Assembly: GCA_017503005.1 (NCBI GenBank)
Contig: JAFVTW010000009.1
Location: 38,038 to 102,037, forward strand
Direction of reading: 5' to 3'
DNA from: Clostridia bacterium
GTDB taxonomy: Bacteria; Bacillota; Clostridia; Christensenellales; UBA1242
Length of the DNA stretch: 64,000 nt
The notes under the pieces are model-generated. The model was not told the DNA's origin and ran no database searches. It saw only the letters and a list, made by a program, of their open reading frames with translations. Below are positions 61,113 through 64,000 of the stretch, in pieces; the stretch's first letter is position 1; every line of letters starts with the position of its first letter. The translations under genes were made by a program, and so were the position numbers.

Positions 61113-62459
61113 TTACTTTCCTACACAGAAACCTGTAAATATTTCGTTTATAATTTCTTCATTATTGTTGTTACCAGTAATTTCACCTAGTGCCAACCAC
61201 AAATTTTTTAGGTCAATAGAAATTACATCTAATGTTACACCTAAGTTTATACCATTGTTTGCTTCATCTATATAGCTAATAGCTTTTTTGATAGCTTCTA
61301 TATGTCTAGCATTTGTAATCATAAGATTTGAGTTTACTATATTTTCATCTATTACTAAATCATATATAGTTTGTTTCAATTCTTCTACACCTTTTTTCTT
61401 TAGAGCACTTACTTCTATTACTCTACTAAAGTTGTATTCCTTTAAATCTAAGGTAGAGCCCAAATCACTTTTGTTTTTTACAACGATAGTATTTTTGTTG
61501 TTAGCAAATTTAAGTATCTCTTTGTCTTCATCAGTTAGTGGTGCAGTACTGTCTAATACCAACAAAATTACATCGGCATAGTTTACAGCTTGTTTTGCTT
61601 TTTCGATGCCTATCTTTTCTACTTCGTCATTAGCATTGTGTAGTCCTGCTGTATCGGTAAGTACAAATTTGACACCCTTGTATGTATATGTTTCTTCTAG
61701 TATATCTCTAGTAGTACCCTTAATAGAAGTAACAATAGCTCTGTCAAAATTTAGTATAGCATTTAGTAGACTACTTTTGCCTACATTTGGTTTGCCTAAA
61801 ATTAGTACTTTACTACCATTCTTAACTATTTGACCGGTAGTAGATGTATTCAAAATATTATTTAGCTTATCTTTGATACCGTCTAGTTCTTCTACCACTT
61901 CATTTGTGGTTTGTTCTTCGTAGTCGTTTTCTGGATAATCTAGTACTACTTCAATTTTAGCTATCATTTTGGTTAGCTTTTCTTGAAGCTCATTTATTTC
62001 TTTGCTTAGAGCCCCTTGCATTAGGTTGTATCCAGCTCTTACTTCGCTTTCACTCTCAGCATTTATCATATCCATTACACCTTCAGCTTCGTCTAGTGTA
62101 AGTTTACCATTTACAAAAGCTCTCTTAGTAAATTCGCCAGGACCAGCTAGGGTAGCACCATTGTTTAGTAGTGCATCTAATACACCTTTAGCAATTACAG
62201 TACCACCGTGGCATTGAAATTCTACTACATCTTCGCCTGTATAGCTATGTGGTGCTTTAAACCAAACCATCATACATTTTTCATCAAAGTTTTCTGCAGA
62301 AAATTTACCCAAATACATTTTTCTAGGCTCTATTTTTTCTACTTTTCCCATAGGCAAAAAAACCTTAGAAGAAATCTTTAAGGCATCTTTACCACTTAAT
62401 CTTATTACACTAATACCACCTACACCTATAGGGGTAGAAATTGCTGTTATTGTAGACAT
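61113..62459 (-). CDS. mnmE: tRNA modification GTPase MnmE (TrmE)
   Basis: 448 residues. The N-terminal tetrahydrofolate-binding domain has GGISVIRLSG and GPGEFTKRAFVNGKLTLDEA (partly). The G-domain inside the helical region has GKPNVGKSS, DTAGLH and NKSD, and the protein ends in the essential CVGK. With MnmG it carries out the 5-carboxymethylaminomethyl modification of U34. First gene of an operon with two acetyltransferase genes and perhaps mnmG. Start ATG 62459; the ribosome site is a poor AAGGAAA-like run. Confidence 0.97.
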   Translation of the reverse strand: MSTITAISTPIGVGGISVIRLSGKDALKISSKVFLPMGKVEKIEPRKMYLGKFSAENFDEKCMMVWFKAPHSYTGEDVVEFQCHGGTVIAKGVLDALLNNGATLAGPGEFTKRAFVNGKLTLDEAEGVMDMINAESESEVRAGYNLMQGALSKEINELQEKLTKMIAKIEVVLDYPENDYEEQTTNEVVEELDGIKDKLNNILNTSTTGQIVKNGSKVLILGKPNVGKSSLLNAILNFDRAIVTSIKGTTRDILEETYTYKGVKFVLTDTAGLHNANDEVEKIGIEKAKQAVNYADVILLVLDSTAPLTDEDKEILKFANNKNTIVVKNKSDLGSTLDLKEYNFSRVIEVSALKKKGVEELKQTIYDLVIDENIVNSNLMITNARHIEAIKKAISYIDEANNGINLGVTLDVISIDLKNLWLALGEITGNNNNEEIINEIFTGFCVGK

Positions 62460-62573
62460 TTGTTTTTTCCTTTTTATCTAATTACCACAATTATTTTACT
62501 CTAAATACACTATATTTTCAAGTAAAATATTTTTCGATGTAAAAATTGAAAATATTTGTGCTATGTAGATACA

Positions 62574-62607
62574 AAAAAGACACTCTACTTTCGTAGTAGT
62601 GTCTTAA
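62574..62607 (-). terminator. Terminator of the SLC13-like transporter gene
   Basis: AAGACACT (62578-62585) and AGTGTCTT (62598-62605) with inner CTAC/GTAG pairing; T-run on the minus strand. Confidence 0.8.
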
Positions 62608-62609
62608 AT

Positions 62610-63746
62610 TTAAATAAGCATTAATGACAAATAACTTAGTGGAACTAGTATCAAAGCCCCTACAACATTAAATATTGTATCCATCAAAATATAATATCCT
62701 ACACCTCTGCCTTTTTCAAAGTTTTCTTTTTTAGATACTTTGATATATTCTTTTAGAGCTATTACACCAGACAGTGATGAAAATATAATACCCAAACTAG
62801 CAACATTTACTGATACTAATAGATGAGCATAATTGTTTGTAAATTTTGACAATAGTATAGCAGTAGGAACATTAGATATAAGCTGACAACTAATATATGC
62901 TGTAAAGAATGTATGAGTGTCAACAAAGGTAGCCATTGTCTCGACTACTGCTGGTATTCTAGATAAGTTACCAGAAAATATAAAGAATGCCACAAAGGTA
63001 AGTGGTATAGTATAGTCTACTATCAAAAAAGCCTTTATATCTGTAATACACATAGTTGTTAGTATTACAATAGTAGCTATCCACCAAGGTATAATACCAA
63101 ACACAACCAACATTGTAATTACAAATAAACAACCGTACACAATCGCTTTGATTACATTAAATTCGGTTTGCTCGTTATCTACAAATTCTAGAGGTTCTTT
63201 TTTGATAAACATACATACTACTATAATTAGTACCAAAGCAATAAGAGTAGGTATAGCCATTATCTTAAAAAACTCTAATAAGGTCATATCGTAGAAAGAA
63301 TAAATGTATAGGTTTTGTGGATTACCTATAGGAGTAATCATACCACCTAAATTACTAGCTATATTTTGCATTATAAAGGTAAAAGCTATGTATCTTAAAT
63401 TATTAGTGTATTTTAATACTATATATGCAAGAGGTAAAAATGTTAGTAGTGACATATCGTTTGCATTTACTAGAGCAGAAACATATGTTATAAAAATCAA
63501 ACACATTATTATGCTTCTAGCTGTTTTAAATTTTTGCACTAATAATTTAGCTATTTTTTCGAAAAAGGCAATATTTGAAAACCCTGCTATAACTATAATT
63601 AAAAGTGTAATACAAGCAAGTGTATCTACATCAAAATATCCTAAATACTCTTTGTCTACAGGTACAAAAAAACATGAAATAATAGCAGCTATCACAGCTA
63701 CTGTAAAAATAAAATTTGTTTTAAAAAATTTAAGTACTTTTATCAT
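62610..63746 (-). CDS. Anion transporter of the SLC13/ArsB type
   Basis: 378 residues, about ten hydrophobic helices. TPIGNPQNLYIYS (about 140-152) is the N-P-Q/N motif of the ion-transporter superfamily, and GNLSRIPAVVE and ISNVPTAILLS the second repeat half. Members move citrate, dicarboxylates, sulfate, arsenite or Na+/H+; which one cannot be told. At 378 residues it is shorter than typical DASS members (about 460), suggesting the ArsB/CitM-like compact form. ATG 63746 follows TAGGT. Transcribed towards mnmE and with its own terminator. Confidence 0.82.
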   Translation of the reverse strand: MIKVLKFFKTNFIFTVAVIAAIISCFFVPVDKEYLGYFDVDTLACITLLIIVIAGFSNIAFFEKIAKLLVQKFKTARSIIMCLIFITYVSALVNANDMSLLTFLPLAYIVLKYTNNLRYIAFTFIMQNIASNLGGMITPIGNPQNLYIYSFYDMTLLEFFKIMAIPTLIALVLIIVVCMFIKKEPLEFVDNEQTEFNVIKAIVYGCLFVITMLVVFGIIPWWIATIVILTTMCITDIKAFLIVDYTIPLTFVAFFIFSGNLSRIPAVVETMATFVDTHTFFTAYISCQLISNVPTAILLSKFTNNYAHLLVSVNVASLGIIFSSLSGVIALKEYIKVSKKENFEKGRGVGYYILMDTIFNVVGALILVPLSYLSLMLI

Positions 63747-63854
63747 TTTTTTACCTATATACAAAATTGAATTATCTTTGGCAGTATACCATATTGTTTA
63801 ATTTTTGTAAAAACAAAAAATCTTTTATATTGTTTTTTTAATTAATAACCTTTC

Positions 63855-63884
63855 AAAAAAAGAACAGATAATATATCTGTCCTT
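63855..63884 (-). terminator. Terminator of the partial Pro/Thr-rich gene
   Basis: AG-a-ACAGATA and TATCTGT-c-CT arms with T-run on the minus strand. Confidence 0.75.
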
Positions 63885-63895
63885 TTATCGTTTTA

Positions 63896-64000
63896 TTATC
63901 TTTCCATACCACCTTCGTTCTCGTCACCTTGACCACCATTTCCATTACCATTTAAATTAGTAGGTGGGGTAGTAGGTGAGGTAGTAGGTGGGGTAGTAGG
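63896..64000 (-). CDS. C-terminal end of a protein with PTTP repeats (partial)
   Basis: Only the last 34 codons and stop are in the window. They read PTTPPTTSPTTPPTN followed by a Gly/Asn-rich LNGNGNGGQGDENEGGMER. The DNA repeats a 12-bp unit (roughly GGTGGGGTAGTA on the plus strand). Pro/Thr repeats are typical of exposed linkers or tails of exported or membrane proteins. In Bacillus the gene before mnmE is jag, after yidC; I cannot link this tail to either. The protein's start and function lie beyond 64000. Confidence 0.6.
   Translation of the reverse strand, partial: PTTPPTTSPTTPPTNLNGNGNGGQGDENEGGMER

Noticed and set aside
1-64000. Insertion sequences, prophage, integrases or CRISPR arrays
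   Set aside because: No transposase, integrase or phage structural gene and no regularly spaced repeats were seen; the repeats found are short and dispersed.

Overview
The window is a stretch of AT-rich chromosome from a low-GC Bacillota (Firmicutes) bacterium. It is probably an uncultured, potentially spore-forming Clostridia-like lineage. The grounds are spoIIE and yyaC, a single-chain glycyl-tRNA synthetase, AGGAG-type ribosome binding sites, a LexA/DinR-type SOS box and ParB sites matching the Bacillus parS consensus. I cannot name a genus. Nearly all genes look chromosomal and housekeeping. I see no insertion sequence, prophage, integrase, plasmid gene or CRISPR array. Most genes lie on the minus strand. 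The set (mnmE, mnmG, rsmG, parA, parB, yyaC, ychF, serS, ftsH, tilS, spoIIE) is the one found close to oriC in Bacillus subtilis, so this is probably the origin-proximal region.

Layout. 1-5 kb: truncated ABC exporter, membrane-anchored Mrr-type nuclease, small exported peptide, mgtE with an elaborate leader, YbaK and N-formylglutamate-amidohydrolase-like genes. 5-13.5 kb: a DisA-like nucleotide-domain protein, a YdjG/H/I-like zinc-ribbon plus SPFH membrane module, a kinase-fold protein with an apparently leaderless mRNA, and a P-type ATPase. 13.7-21.6 kb: glyS behind a long leader hairpin, zinc-ribbon membrane proteins, tRNA-Glu(CTC), a cardiolipin-synthase-like enzyme, ppa and an SDR oxidoreductase. 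21.65-22.27 kb: a gene-free segment with seven perfect DnaA boxes. 22.3-29.3 kb: vanW-like, cca, tilS, spoIIE. 29.5-42.5 kb: small membrane proteins (two with SHOCT ends), a radical SAM enzyme, SOS-boxed dinB, a uridine-kinase-like gene, serS, an ECF sigma/RsgI-like anti-sigma pair and an exported protein. 42.5-51.9 kb: a structured RNA candidate, argS, uppP, ychF, ftsH, yyaC, cvpA. 52-64 kb: parB, ASCH protein, parA, rsmG, mnmG, two tandem acetyltransferases, mnmE, an SLC13/ArsB-type transporter and the end of a Pro/Thr-rich protein. Five parS-like sites lie at 52.3-56.9 kb.

How the parts fit. ParA, ParB and the parS array form a chromosome segregation centre. MnmE, MnmG, TilS, Cca and three aminoacyl-tRNA synthetases cover tRNA maturation and charging. 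SpoIIE and YyaC point to sporulation. FtsH, the YdjGHI-like module, the sigma/anti-sigma pair, the cardiolipin-synthase-like enzyme and UppP are envelope functions.

The strongest unexplained signals are non-coding. The mgtE leader holds a 14-codon peptide gene (MDAVPPNYQTNKKI) followed by a hairpin that buries the mgtE ribosome binding site. The DnaA-box cluster sits about 30 kb from parABS. An imperfect double hairpin lies beside argS. A 17-nt motif recurs between genes. All of this was read by eye: coordinates were counted from the sequence and family assignments rest on recognised motifs, not on searches.
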